Shown one piece after another: positions 8,268 through 15,746 of a DNA stretch of 22,687 nucleotides (position 1 is its first letter; each line of letters begins with the position of its first letter). Origin of the DNA: DASPPK01 sp041479575. GTDB taxonomy: Archaea; Thermoproteota; Bathyarchaeia; Bathyarchaeales; Bathycorpusculaceae. A program made the position numbers and the translations under genes. The stretch lies in contig JBGOYH010000011.1 of the NCBI GenBank assembly GCA_041479575.1, forward strand, positions 1 to 22,687, written 5' to 3'. The notes beneath the pieces are model-generated. The model was not told the DNA's origin, searched no databases, and saw nothing but the letters and a program-made list of their open reading frames with translations.

Positions 8268-9068
8268 CTATTCCTTCTCTATTATTGTGCCCTTCACTTT
8301 TTCCCCTTGAAGAGCTCTGCATACATAGCGAGGTTCGGTGGCGTTGACAATTGTCACCGGTATCTTCTGTTCGATAGCCGGAATGAGTTCGGCCATTTTA
8401 CCAAACATTCCGCCAGTGACATCGCATGCTGTAGCCTTGCCGAGTTTTCCTTGCAGCTTCCTCAGTTCTTCAAGCGTCAGATGCTCGAACATTTTTGCAG
8501 TTTTATCAAGTTTTGGATCCGCATTGAAGACTCCATCTTCATCTATGCCTATTATTATGCTTCGTGCGTTGAACTTCATCGCAAGTGCTGAAACAAGTTG
8601 GTCGCCTGACAATATTGTGAATCCCAGTTTTGTATCCAAAACTGCGTCTCCGTAGAGGACCGGTGTGAAACCCAGTTTCAACAGTGCTTTTACTGGGGCG
8701 TCCTCGAATTGTTTGATTCGGCCGTTTTCTGTAATTATGCATGATGATGGTGTAATGCTGACTGCTGGCACATTGTGCCAAACAAGTGAGTCCACGAACA
8801 ATCCGTTCAGCACCGTCATGACGTGATGGGTTTCGGAGAAACCTATCTTCTGCAACTCTTCTTTGTATCCATCTTTTATTTTGTACTTTTCTGCTACGGG
8901 GTGACCGAAGCTTCCGCCGCCGTGGATGATTATCAGGTTTTTGATGTTGGCGTTTTGTATTTCCTCTGCCAAGCGGTTTATTTCATGCGTCTTAGCTGCA
9001 AGCTCTCCGTTCTTATCGGTTATCACTGAACCGCCGATTTTCAACACCGTAGGTTTAGGCTCGCTCAA
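8268..9068 (-). CDS. ipk: Isopentenyl phosphate kinase
   Basis: This amino-acid-kinase-fold enzyme phosphorylates isopentenyl phosphate to IPP, the last phosphorylation of the archaeal mevalonate routes. The 266 residues begin with the nucleotide motif LKIGGSVIT (9-17), then HGGGSFGH (49-56), whose last His matches the residue that separates IPK from other members of the fold. LSGDQLVSALA and IGIDEDGVFNADP follow, with CDVTGGMFGKMAELI toward the end. The start codon is TTG, overlapping the last 14 bases of the mevalonate kinase gene, with AAGG seven bases before. Its neighbours (mevalonate kinase, IPP isomerase) support the role. Confidence 0.95.
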   Translation of the reverse strand: MSEPKPTVLKIGGSVITDKNGELAAKTHEINRLAEEIQNANIKNLIIIHGGGSFGHPVAEKYKIKDGYKEELQKIGFSETHHVMTVLNGLFVDSLVWHNVPAVSITPSSCIITENGRIKQFEDAPVKALLKLGFTPVLYGDAVLDTKLGFTILSGDQLVSALAMKFNARSIIIGIDEDGVFNADPKLDKTAKMFEHLTLEELRKLQGKLGKATACDVTGGMFGKMAELIPAIEQKIPVTIVNATEPRYVCRALQGEKVKGTIIEKE

Positions 9069-10038
9069 TCCTTACACCTTCATCTGTCTTTCTAGCTATG
9101 AAAGGTCTGCCGCCAGCTCTCATGATTGCGTCAAGGACGCCTTGAAGTTTCTCATTATTTGCCAATGCGATCATGCATCCTCCTCCGCCAGCGCCGGTCA
9201 GTTTCGCTCCCAATGCACCTGCTTTCTTAGCCGCGTTTATCAGCCATTCAAGGGATTCGTCTGACACTCCTACTCCGTAAAGCAGAGCGTGATTAATATT
9301 CATCAAGTCGCCGAGCGTTTTCAGGTCATTATGTTTGAAAGCGTCCAGTGCTCTTAAGACAATTTCCCTAGCCGCTTTCCTTATTAACTCAACAATCTGC
9401 GGATAGTTTCCCGTAATTGTTCTTACCTTGTCAACTTGGACTTTCGTTGATCTCTCAACACCCGTGTCCCCAATGACGAGAGGGATCTCCGTCTTCACTT
9501 CAAGAGGCTTGAATCCGGTGTCGGTTTGAAATAGAAGAGTCCCGCCGAAAGTCGCTATCGCCGGATCCACACCTGAAGGGGTTCCATGCACCACTCTCTC
9601 GGCTTCGAGAGCAACGCGGAAGACGTCTTCCTTCGACATTTTCACGTTTAGAAGCGCACCCACGGCAACCGTTACAGCAGCCACCACTGCGGCCGAAGAG
9701 CCTAGTCCAGCACCAACTGGAACGGTTGAATTGATTTCAACATCTAAACCAACGTTGTCCTTGTATGCAGCTAGGACCTTTTCCACCGCCACCTTCACAG
9801 GTTCAAACTTCAACTTCGCTTCTCTCATGTCACCCTGCTCAACTTTGAAAATTCCATCTTTGAAGTAGCCTCTTAAATTCAGGTTCGCCGACCGCACGTG
9901 GAGGCATTTGTCGTCGCTGTGATCCACCGTTGCGTAGGCTCTTTTGTCTATGGCTAGAACGATGGCCGGTTCACCATAGACGACGAAGTGTTCTCCGAAA
10001 AGTATGATTTTCGCGGGAGCTGAGGCAATGACCCCCAT
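9055..10038 (-). CDS. mvk: Mevalonate kinase (GHMP family)
   Basis: The enzyme phosphorylates mevalonate to 5-phosphomevalonate in the cytoplasm. The 327-residue protein has the three GHMP motifs: SAPAKIILFGEH at 6-17, the ATP loop PVGAGLGSSAA at 107-117, and the late Gly-rich loop LTGAGGGGCMIAL near 280-290. HGTPSGVDPA includes Asp158, the expected catalytic base. No phosphomevalonate decarboxylase or dehydratase is in the window, so which archaeal branch leads to isopentenyl phosphate cannot be told. It starts at ATG 10038, nine bases after the MEMO-family gene, and overlaps the next gene by 14 bases. Confidence 0.95.
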   Translation of the reverse strand: MGVIASAPAKIILFGEHFVVYGEPAIVLAIDKRAYATVDHSDDKCLHVRSANLNLRGYFKDGIFKVEQGDMREAKLKFEPVKVAVEKVLAAYKDNVGLDVEINSTVPVGAGLGSSAAVVAAVTVAVGALLNVKMSKEDVFRVALEAERVVHGTPSGVDPAIATFGGTLLFQTDTGFKPLEVKTEIPLVIGDTGVERSTKVQVDKVRTITGNYPQIVELIRKAAREIVLRALDAFKHNDLKTLGDLMNINHALLYGVGVSDESLEWLINAAKKAGALGAKLTGAGGGGCMIALANNEKLQGVLDAIMRAGGRPFIARKTDEGVRIERA

Positions 10039-10047
10039 TCTACACCA

Positions 10048-10899
10048 CTATTTTGTGAAACATACGGCTGCGTACCCGACGACGCTTGAGTAGTCGCCAA
10101 TTACATCTCCACTGGTCTTATAGCATAATAATTTTGCCTCTTTCACTCCCAAGACTTTTGCAGCCGTGATAAGAGCCGCTATTGGCCCATAACCACAAGC
10201 AGTAATGCGATTAGCTTCAACGGTTGAATAGAATCGAGTCTCATCCAACGCTTCTATAGCTTCAAGAGCTTTTCTATCCTTCCGTTCCGCGCGTTCCTGA
10301 GTCTCATAGTGAGTCATGTCCGACGAGGCTATGATCACAGCGTTCCTCTGCGCCGCAACCTTCGCAACAGCTTCCCCAACTTCTCGCGCTGAAGACAAAT
10401 CCTGCATAAGAAAACAGATTGGCACAATCTTGAAGTCTGAACCATAAAGATACTGAAGAAAAGGAAGCTGAACCTCAATCGAATGTTCAAAACTATGAGC
10501 AGAATCATCAACATCAACTATTTTGGCTTCAGTGGTGAGCTTATTGGCCAGTTCACCGTCTATTTCAACATCACCCAGCGGGGTGCGCCAGAAACCTTCA
10601 TTCATGACAGCTAAACCGCTGCCTAGGCCCGTGTGGTTTGGTCCGAACAGGAAAACAACATCGGGTTTCCCGTCGAGAGCCAAATGGTAATAGGAATGAG
10701 CTGCTACAGGACCTGAAAACATGTAACCAGCATGTGGACAAACGAGCCCTACGATTTTTCTAGGGCCATTCTTGTTGACTTCCGGCAGCTTTCCAGGTCC
10801 AAGTCTGCTCAGGAAACACCCTTTTATTTGTCGTCTCAGAGATTCGGGGTTATCCTCATAGAAGGCTCCGGCTTGGCAGGGATGCCGAACCTTCGCCAT
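10048..10899 (-). CDS. MEMO1-family (AmmeMemoRadiSam system protein B) protein
   Basis: The 284 residues match the MEMO family, related in fold to non-haem iron dioxygenases. Putative metal or active-site positions are all present: His in CPHAGYMFSGP, His in GPNHTG, the EHSIEVQLPFLQ segment, SSDMTHYE, and Cys in TACGYGPIAALI. The biochemical role in archaea is unknown; human MEMO1 is reported to bind iron or copper. I start at ATG 10899 (MAKVRHPCQAGAFY), four bases after the uS2 stop; the frame continues upstream to 10944 inside uS2 with non-family residues. Its place between uS2 and mevalonate kinase is common in archaea, but no functional link follows from that. Confidence 0.9.
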   Translation of the reverse strand: MAKVRHPCQAGAFYEDNPESLRRQIKGCFLSRLGPGKLPEVNKNGPRKIVGLVCPHAGYMFSGPVAAHSYYHLALDGKPDVVFLFGPNHTGLGSGLAVMNEGFWRTPLGDVEIDGELANKLTTEAKIVDVDDSAHSFEHSIEVQLPFLQYLYGSDFKIVPICFLMQDLSSAREVGEAVAKVAAQRNAVIIASSDMTHYETQERAERKDRKALEAIEALDETRFYSTVEANRITACGYGPIAALITAAKVLGVKEAKLLCYKTSGDVIGDYSSVVGYAAVCFTK

Positions 10900-10903
10900 C
10901 GGG

Positions 10904-11680
10904 TTAAATTTCCCCCTCTTCCTCCCTAGCAATCTTCGCCTCAAAATCGTCGATTGTAACTTGCGGATCCTTGTCAGCCGGCAGTTCTCCCCGCTCCCGC
11001 AGCACTTGCCTTGCCAAGAGCCAGTAGATTACGGCTAAAGCCCGTCGTCCCTTGTTGTTGGTGGGAATTACCAAGTCGACTCCGACGAACTCGTTGTCTG
11101 TGCTGCACAGAGCAACTGCGGGTATGCCGACCGAAGAAGCCTCTTTGACTGCTTGAGAGTCTGCCCTAGGGTCGGAAACTATCAGCACGTCTGGTTCAAT
11201 TCGGTTGGGGTACAGTGGGTTTGACAAGAGTCCAGGTATGAACCTTCCAACTACAGGAGTTGCACCTGTGACTTGGCTGAATTTAGTAACAGGTTCCTGC
11301 GCGTAAAGCCTTGCGGCCGCAGCAGCAATCTTGGCTGGCTCGAACCTAGCTAGAAACTTGGCTGCCACCCGTATCCTATCATCAGTCTTCTTAACATCCA
11401 GAACAAAAAGACCGTCAGGCCTGACACGATAAATGAACGGTTCCATATCCCCAGTTTTCATTCTAGTTCCAATGTGTATACCAGCGGACAATAGCGTATC
11501 TTGGGGCAAGAGAAGCTCTTCCCCAGGAGTCACTGGCGCAGCGGCTTCTGCGGTCTCAGGTTTCTCTTCTGGCTCTGCTGTTTTCACTTCCTCAATCTCT
11601 TCATTAATCTCTTCTTCTTTGCTTTCTTCTTCCTTGTTTTCTTCTTCAGGTCCCACTTTGATTTCATCGTCTTCTGACAA
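10904..11680 (-). CDS. rps2: 30S ribosomal protein uS2
   Basis: The 258-residue protein has the uS2 core from about residue 55: LLSAGIHIGTRMKTGDMEPFIY, GLFVLDVKKTDDRIRVAAKFL, GRFIPGLLSNP, EPDVLIVSDPRADSQAVKEA and GIPAVALCSTDN. It sits on the back of the small subunit near the mRNA exit. It carries an N-terminal extension of about 50 residues that is almost all Glu, Lys, Ala and Pro, longer than the usual archaeal protein. The start is TTG (11680), six bases after the enolase stop, with GGAGTG upstream as ribosome site; no ATG exists between there and the core except within it. Confidence 0.95.
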   Translation of the reverse strand: MSEDDEIKVGPEEENKEEESKEEEINEEIEEVKTAEPEEKPETAEAAAPVTPGEELLLPQDTLLSAGIHIGTRMKTGDMEPFIYRVRPDGLFVLDVKKTDDRIRVAAKFLARFEPAKIAAAAARLYAQEPVTKFSQVTGATPVVGRFIPGLLSNPLYPNRIEPDVLIVSDPRADSQAVKEASSVGIPAVALCSTDNEFVGVDLVIPTNNKGRRALAVIYWLLARQVLRERGELPADKDPQVTIDDFEAKIAREEEGEI

Positions 11681-11686
11681 ATTTCT

Positions 11687-12949
11687 TTACACTCCTTTCA
11701 ATATTTCAAGGTCAGCCATTTTGGCTCGGTCTCCGAGAAACTCCTCGATCCGTATGAGTTCATTCATTTTTGCCGTCCGCGCGGCTTCGACGACTCCAGC
11801 TTTGATTATTGGACATCTGAAAGCCACAGCAAGTTGTGCTATATGCCAATCGCACGTATCCCCTGAACGGTGAGACATCACTGGAACATACCCGTGTCTA
11901 TGTGCCATTTCAACAGTTTCCCATGCATCTGAAAGCGTACCCACCTGGTTGACCTTGATTATGATGGCGTTGCCCGCATGCGCTTTTACTCCACGGCTTA
12001 GTCGTTCGCTGTTTGTGGTGAAAAGGTCGTCGCCGCAGACCAGGCAATTCTTAATTTTCTTGGAGAGCTCTGCAAAGCTTTTGAAGTCTTCCTCATGGAA
12101 TGGATCTTCAACGTAGGCCAGGCGATACTTTTTCGTCAGTTCAATCACGTATTCCAGTTGTTCACCTGAGTCGCGCTTCTTGTCTTCCCGCTGGTAAATG
12201 TATTTCTTCTTCCTATTGCTCCAGAGCGAGGATGATGCAAAGTCGATGCCCATGCCGCATGCAAAACCCAATTCGCTGCTTATTTCTTCACAGGCTTTGG
12301 CCAAAATTTCAAATGCCTCAGCGTTTCCAATATTGGCCACCCAAGCTCCTTCGTCGCTTCTTCCGCCGCTGAAAAGCTTATCCTTCTTGCCGAGCATTTC
12401 ACCGATTCTTCTGTGAACCTGGACATTCGCCGAAACAGCTTCCAGAAACGAATCAGCACCATGAGAAAGAACCAGGAACTCTTGTATATCGGGGGATTTT
12501 CCACCTGTGTGCTGCCCACCGCTTATCGTATTCCCCAACGGATAGGGAAGTTCATGCGCCACGTGTCCGCCTAAGTACTGAAAGAGAAGAAGACCATTCG
12601 AGTTTGCAGCTGCTTCTGCGCTTGCTAAAGAAATTGCGAAGGCAGTGTTTCCACCTATCGACCTGAAGTCTTTTGAACCGTCGAGTTCATGCAATGTCTT
12701 GTCAATTTCTTCTTGGCAGTCCGCGTTCAAGCCTACTATTTCCGGCGCTATGAGGTCATCAACTCTCTTAATTGCCTGTTCAACCCCGTCCTGTGGATAA
12801 TAGACAACTTCAGCTTTTCCGCGGCTTTTTCCGGCAGGCGCAGCAACTCTTCCAAAACCTTGGGCAGTAATTATGTCGACTTCTATCGTTTCTTCTCCGC
12901 GATTGTTGAAGACTTTTCTTGCTATAATATCCTCAATTACTGCCGCCAT
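11687..12949 (-). CDS. eno: Enolase (phosphopyruvate hydratase), divergent
   Basis: The enzyme interconverts 2-phosphoglycerate and phosphoenolpyruvate in glycolysis and gluconeogenesis. Counting from ATG 12949 (420 residues), the catalytic positions can be assigned: His147 in GGQHTGGKSPDIQEF, Glu200 in SDEGAW, metal ligands Asp236 (GIDFASS), Glu281 (VEDPF) and Asp307 (GDDL), base Lys332 (IIKVNQVG), HRS at 360-362 and Lys383. The usual SRGNPT segment reads NNRGEET, and the Mg loop PSGASTG reads PAGKSRG, keeping its Ser. So it is divergent but probably active. The frame extends to 13012 inside rpoN; I use the ATG, which lies 19 bases after the rpoN stop. Confidence 0.92.
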   Translation of the reverse strand: MAAVIEDIIARKVFNNRGEETIEVDIITAQGFGRVAAPAGKSRGKAEVVYYPQDGVEQAIKRVDDLIAPEIVGLNADCQEEIDKTLHELDGSKDFRSIGGNTAFAISLASAEAAANSNGLLLFQYLGGHVAHELPYPLGNTISGGQHTGGKSPDIQEFLVLSHGADSFLEAVSANVQVHRRIGEMLGKKDKLFSGGRSDEGAWVANIGNAEAFEILAKACEEISSELGFACGMGIDFASSSLWSNRKKKYIYQREDKKRDSGEQLEYVIELTKKYRLAYVEDPFHEEDFKSFAELSKKIKNCLVCGDDLFTTNSERLSRGVKAHAGNAIIIKVNQVGTLSDAWETVEMAHRHGYVPVMSHRSGDTCDWHIAQLAVAFRCPIIKAGVVEAARTAKMNELIRIEEFLGDRAKMADLEILKGV

Positions 12950-12968
12950 GATTTTCCCACAGGTTTCC

Positions 12969-13199
12969 TCAATAATAGCTTCTTGCCTCTTTCCGTTTCT
13001 CAGCTTCTTCATAAAACCGGAGGACTTCGTCCAAAATCTCTGCGTGCGACAGCAACATCCGTCGGCAACAGTACCGTTTTACTCCGAGACTGTCCAATAT
13101 TTCACCTGGATTTTCACCAGCTTTGACTCTTCTGGTGAATTCCTCCCATTTGTCCCCAATCAATTTGCCACAAGTAAAACATCTTACAGGTATGATCAA
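12969..13199 (-). CDS. rpoN: DNA-directed RNA polymerase subunit N (Rpo10)
   Basis: The 76-residue protein matches the Rpb10 family: MIIPVRCFTCGK at the N-terminus and RYCCRRMLLSH further on, giving the four Cys of the zinc site. It stabilises the assembly platform of RNA polymerase with subunits D, L and P. The start codon is TTG at 13199, since the neighbouring ATG is out of frame and closes at once; AGAGGG lies upstream in the 16-base gap after uS9. Family length is about 65-75 residues, so the tail rich in Glu, Lys and Tyr is slightly long. No rpoK gene follows it, unlike many archaea. Confidence 0.96.
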   Translation of the reverse strand: MIIPVRCFTCGKLIGDKWEEFTRRVKAGENPGEILDSLGVKRYCCRRMLLSHAEILDEVLRFYEEAEKRKEARSYY

Positions 13200-13215
13200 C
13201 CCATTTCAACCCTCT

Positions 13216-13626
13216 TTATCGGTAGCTCTTCTGGTCTCTCGACCGAGCACCCGGCCCTCCAAATTTCTTGGTTTCCTTTTTCCTTGAATCTCCTGCAATC
13301 ATCGTTCTGTCATATTCTGCGTAAACTGAACGTAAATGAGTGCTCTTGGTCCACTTCAAAATAGCATTTGCAATTGCCGTTCGTGTGGCCTCGGCCTGTC
13401 CCATGTAGCCTCCCCCTGAAGTCTTCACGTCTAAGTCCAATTGCTTCCAAACCTCGTCTCCAGCTTGTATAAGTGGCTCCATCATTTTTTCACGTGCAAT
13501 TTCAGGCTCATAGATCTCCACTGGAACTTTGTTTATGTAGACTCTTCCAATACCCTGTCTCACCACTGCACGTGATAGGGCAGTTTTTCTTTTTCCACTC
13601 ACGACCAAAGTTTTCTTAGCTGGCAT
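13216..13626 (-). CDS. rps9: 30S ribosomal protein uS9
   Basis: The 136-residue protein shows VVSGKRKTALSRAVVRQGIG at the N-terminus, SGGGYMGQAEATRTAIANAI in the middle and the basic tail GPGARSRDQKSYR, whose last residues reach the P-site tRNA in uS9. It starts at ATG 13626, two bases after the uL13 stop, with AGGTGA overlapping that stop and serving as ribosome site, so translation is probably coupled. Confidence 0.97.
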   Translation of the reverse strand: MPAKKTLVVSGKRKTALSRAVVRQGIGRVYINKVPVEIYEPEIAREKMMEPLIQAGDEVWKQLDLDVKTSGGGYMGQAEATRTAIANAILKWTKSTHLRSVYAEYDRTMIAGDSRKKETKKFGGPGARSRDQKSYR

Positions 13627-13628
13627 GT

Positions 13629-14072
13629 TTATTCACCTGGATTCCATCCTATTTCCTTTGAGAATTCCCCTACTGTAAAGTACGAGCATTTCAACTTCTT
13701 CGCCTGAGCGTCGGCTACCGTTTCCATTTTTTGGGTCTTCAGGTCTTCCGGTACGCCGATGAATACTTTGAGGCGTTTGTAAGCTTGCTTCCCTTTTGGT
13801 TGTTTGAACGGTAGCATACCTCTCACGGTTTTTCTGACTACTTTGTCAGGTCTCCGATAATGGAACGGCCCGCGACCGACGCCGCCTACTTCCAGGAATT
13901 CCTTGGCTTCACTTACTTTGCTTCCCTTTCTTCCTGAAATCACGGCTTTCTCGGCGTTGACTATCACTATTTCCTCGCCGTTCAACAGTCGTTTGGCAAT
14001 TTGGCTTGCCATCCTGCCTAGAATAAGCCCGTTAGCATCAAAAACAACGATTGGCTTGCTTGTTGTCTCCAT
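13629..14072 (-). CDS. rpl13: 50S ribosomal protein uL13
   Basis: The 147-residue protein has DANGLILGRMASQIAKRLL, VNAEKAVISGRKGSK and GRGPFHYRRPDKVVRKTVRGMLP, the standard uL13 segments. It is a structural protein of the large subunit. The ATG lies four bases after the eL18 stop; AGGTGA at that stop doubles as ribosome site, the same arrangement as at the uL13/uS9 junction. The order eL18-uL13-uS9-RpoN is conserved across archaea. Confidence 0.97.
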   Translation of the reverse strand: METTSKPIVVFDANGLILGRMASQIAKRLLNGEEIVIVNAEKAVISGRKGSKVSEAKEFLEVGGVGRGPFHYRRPDKVVRKTVRGMLPFKQPKGKQAYKRLKVFIGVPEDLKTQKMETVADAQAKKLKCSYFTVGEFSKEIGWNPGE

Positions 14073-14076
14073 TTCT

Positions 14077-14439
14077 TCACCTGATTATTTTCACTTTTGA
14101 GCCTTTTGGATTTTTCTTGACGAGGTCAATGAAGGATATGCACTTGCCTCTGGCCGCTTCTATTTTTTCCTTTGCCTTGGCAGAGAAGCCAAATGCGGTT
14201 ACCTTTATGGGATGATCTATTTCGCCTGTGCCTAATACTTTGCCAGGGACAACTACTGTTTCACTTTTGTTTGTGAACCTGTTTAGGCGGCTTACGTTCA
14301 CCGGAACAGTTCTCCTTCTAGGTCTGGCCAAGCGTTTGGCAACGTCCCGCCAGATTTCCACGTTGTTTGTGTTACTTTGCTTTTTCAGAAACGCGATTAA
14401 TTCTATCAGTTCAGGGTTTGTAGCCTTAGTCTTCTTCAC
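14077..14439 (-). CDS. rpl18e: 50S ribosomal protein eL18
   Basis: The 120-residue protein matches archaeal eL18: NPELIELIAFLKKQS, VEIWRDVAKRLARPRRRTVPVN, VVVPGKVLGTGEIDHPIKVTAFGFS and AKEKIEAARGKCISF. The family exists only in archaea and eukaryotes. The start is GTG 14439, overlapping the last 14 bases of rpoD, with AAGGTGA upstream. Confidence 0.97.
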   Translation of the reverse strand: MKKTKATNPELIELIAFLKKQSNTNNVEIWRDVAKRLARPRRRTVPVNVSRLNRFTNKSETVVVPGKVLGTGEIDHPIKVTAFGFSAKAKEKIEAARGKCISFIDLVKKNPKGSKVKIIR

Positions 14440-15247
14440 TCTTCTTCACCTTGATTTCGCCTTCAAGTTCCTTCAGCTGCTTATCCAGGATCTTAATGGA
14501 TTCTGTCATGACCCGATCAGGATCAAGTGCTCCTGTGGACTCTAGACTGAATATGAACGCATCTTCTTCTCCAGAGACCTCTATTGCCGGGGGCTTTTCT
14601 GGACAAGCTTCAGCGCAGTCCTGACAAAGCGTACACGCCATCAAATCGCGAACCTCAATCTTGTTGTCAGTCTTAATCAGGACCTTCTTAGGACACATTT
14701 CAATGCATTTTCCACAAACGCTGCACTTCTTGCTAATCATGATTTTCGGGAAATACTTGTACGCGCACATCGAAACTGGCTGCCATTTGGCGTGATTTTT
14801 GCCTTTTCCAAGCCTCGCGTAAGCCTCAAGCTGTATCTTCTGTTCCTTAGCCAGCTTCACAATCGGAATTTTGTCGCTCAATTGCACAACCGTCTCGCTT
14901 TCAGACTTAAGGTCGCCTGAATAGATGGTTCTTGACCCTTCCTTTGATTCAACGTCTAGCGCAAGCGTCACCCTGCAAAGGTTGCATCCAAATTCGCTCT
15001 TGCAAGGACATTCTTCAGGCAAGTTATAGCTGTCAAGGTCAGTCTTAAGCGGGACAAGCCCAAGCCTATGCGCTATAACTTCATCTTGAAGCACCGAGGA
15101 GTTCTCAACCATAACGATCTCGTCTATGGCCATACAAGGAACTTCTGATGTCACTATTCTTCTCAGTGCGTTCATATACGGAACGTTCACTCCTTGAATC
15201 AGCAAACGTAGATGCTCATCATCTTTTTCAAGTACTTTTATTTCCAC
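14426..15247 (-). CDS. rpoD: DNA-directed RNA polymerase subunit D (Rpo3) with two Fe-S sites
   Basis: The 273-residue subunit is the archaeal counterpart of Rpb3/bacterial alpha and pairs with subunit L to nucleate polymerase assembly. The dimerisation part is seen in MNALRRIVTSEVPCMAIDEI and in the C-terminal helix. Inserted at about 165-225 is a ferredoxin-like domain with two complete 4Fe-4S motifs: Cys 175, 178, 181, 185 and Cys 205, 208, 211, 215. A further Cys set (80, 82, 88, 91) lies in a loop. The start is GTG 15247: an in-frame TAA lies immediately before it, so no earlier start is possible, and GGAG lies 11 bases upstream. A 95-base gap separates it from uS11, unlike the other tight junctions of the operon. 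Confidence 0.96.
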   Translation of the reverse strand: MEIKVLEKDDEHLRLLIQGVNVPYMNALRRIVTSEVPCMAIDEIVMVENSSVLQDEVIAHRLGLVPLKTDLDSYNLPEECPCKSEFGCNLCRVTLALDVESKEGSRTIYSGDLKSESETVVQLSDKIPIVKLAKEQKIQLEAYARLGKGKNHAKWQPVSMCAYKYFPKIMISKKCSVCGKCIEMCPKKVLIKTDNKIEVRDLMACTLCQDCAEACPEKPPAIEVSGEEDAFIFSLESTGALDPDRVMTESIKILDKQLKELEGEIKVKKSEED

Positions 15248-15342
15248 TTACTTGGACACTCCATGCTAACCAGTGTGCCGTTCAATAGAACATTGGAGCA
15301 TTATTTCAATTTTTCTGTCAGAAGAAGAACGGCTTGAGCCTG
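15248..15342 (-). promoter_or_regulatory. 95-base spacer between uS11 and rpoD, possible internal promoter
   Basis: This is the largest gap in the minus-strand run. Read on the minus strand it holds a small dyad GGCTCAAGCC just after the uS11 stop, then a pyrimidine-rich stretch TTCTTCTTCT, then an AT-rich segment AAAAATTGAAATAAT that could serve as a weak TATA region for rpoD. Two tiny ATG frames (11 and 8 codons) also lie in it. No function is proven; I note it because its neighbours abut. Confidence 0.3.
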
Positions 15343-15744
15343 TTAAACTCTTCTTCCCCTTCTGCCACCTGGTCTTCTTGTTCCATCATGCGGGATAGGC
15401 GTGACTTCTTCTATGCGCTCTATTCGGAAACCGGCTCTTGCCAAAGCCCTAATGGCTGCTTGGGCGCCCGGTCCAGGGGTTCTCGGCCCCGAGCCTCCTG
15501 GAGCTCTGACCTTTATGTGTATTGCAGTTATGCCCTTGTCTTTCGCAACGTCAGCCGCCAGTGACGCCGCACGCATAGCCGCGTATGGCGAGGATTCCAT
15601 TCTGCTTGCTTTCACAACCATGCCTCCCGATGTTCGTGCGATGGTTTCTGCACCGGATATGTCGGTCATGTGAATTATCGTGTTGTTGTAGGAACTGAAA
15701 ATGTGAACAACTGCCCACTTCTCGGTCTTCTTGCTTGAACTCAA
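15343..15744 (-). CDS. rps11: 30S ribosomal protein uS11
   Basis: The 133-residue protein shows WAVVHIFSSYNNTIIHMTDISG, ARTSGGMVVKASRMESSPYAAM and the C-terminal rRNA-binding part PGGSGPRTPGPGAQAAIRAL followed by PIPHDGTRRPGGRRGRR. It lines the mRNA exit region on the platform. The start codon is TTG 15744, two bases after the uS4 stop; GAGGAAGAA of the uS4 end may serve as ribosome site. Confidence 0.97.
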   Translation of the reverse strand: MSSSKKTEKWAVVHIFSSYNNTIIHMTDISGAETIARTSGGMVVKASRMESSPYAAMRAASLAADVAKDKGITAIHIKVRAPGGSGPRTPGPGAQAAIRALARAGFRIERIEEVTPIPHDGTRRPGGRRGRRV

Positions 15745-15746
15745 CT

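Noticed and set aside
11433..11873. Ser-rich open frame on the plus strand
   Set aside because: It is the complement of the Glu-rich start of uS2 and the end of enolase; GAA/GAG codons read as TTC/CTC and similar on the other strand.
12689..13364. Overlapping plus-strand open frames of 145 and 163 codons
   Set aside because: They cover enolase, RpoN and uS9, which are certain; they are shadows in other frames.
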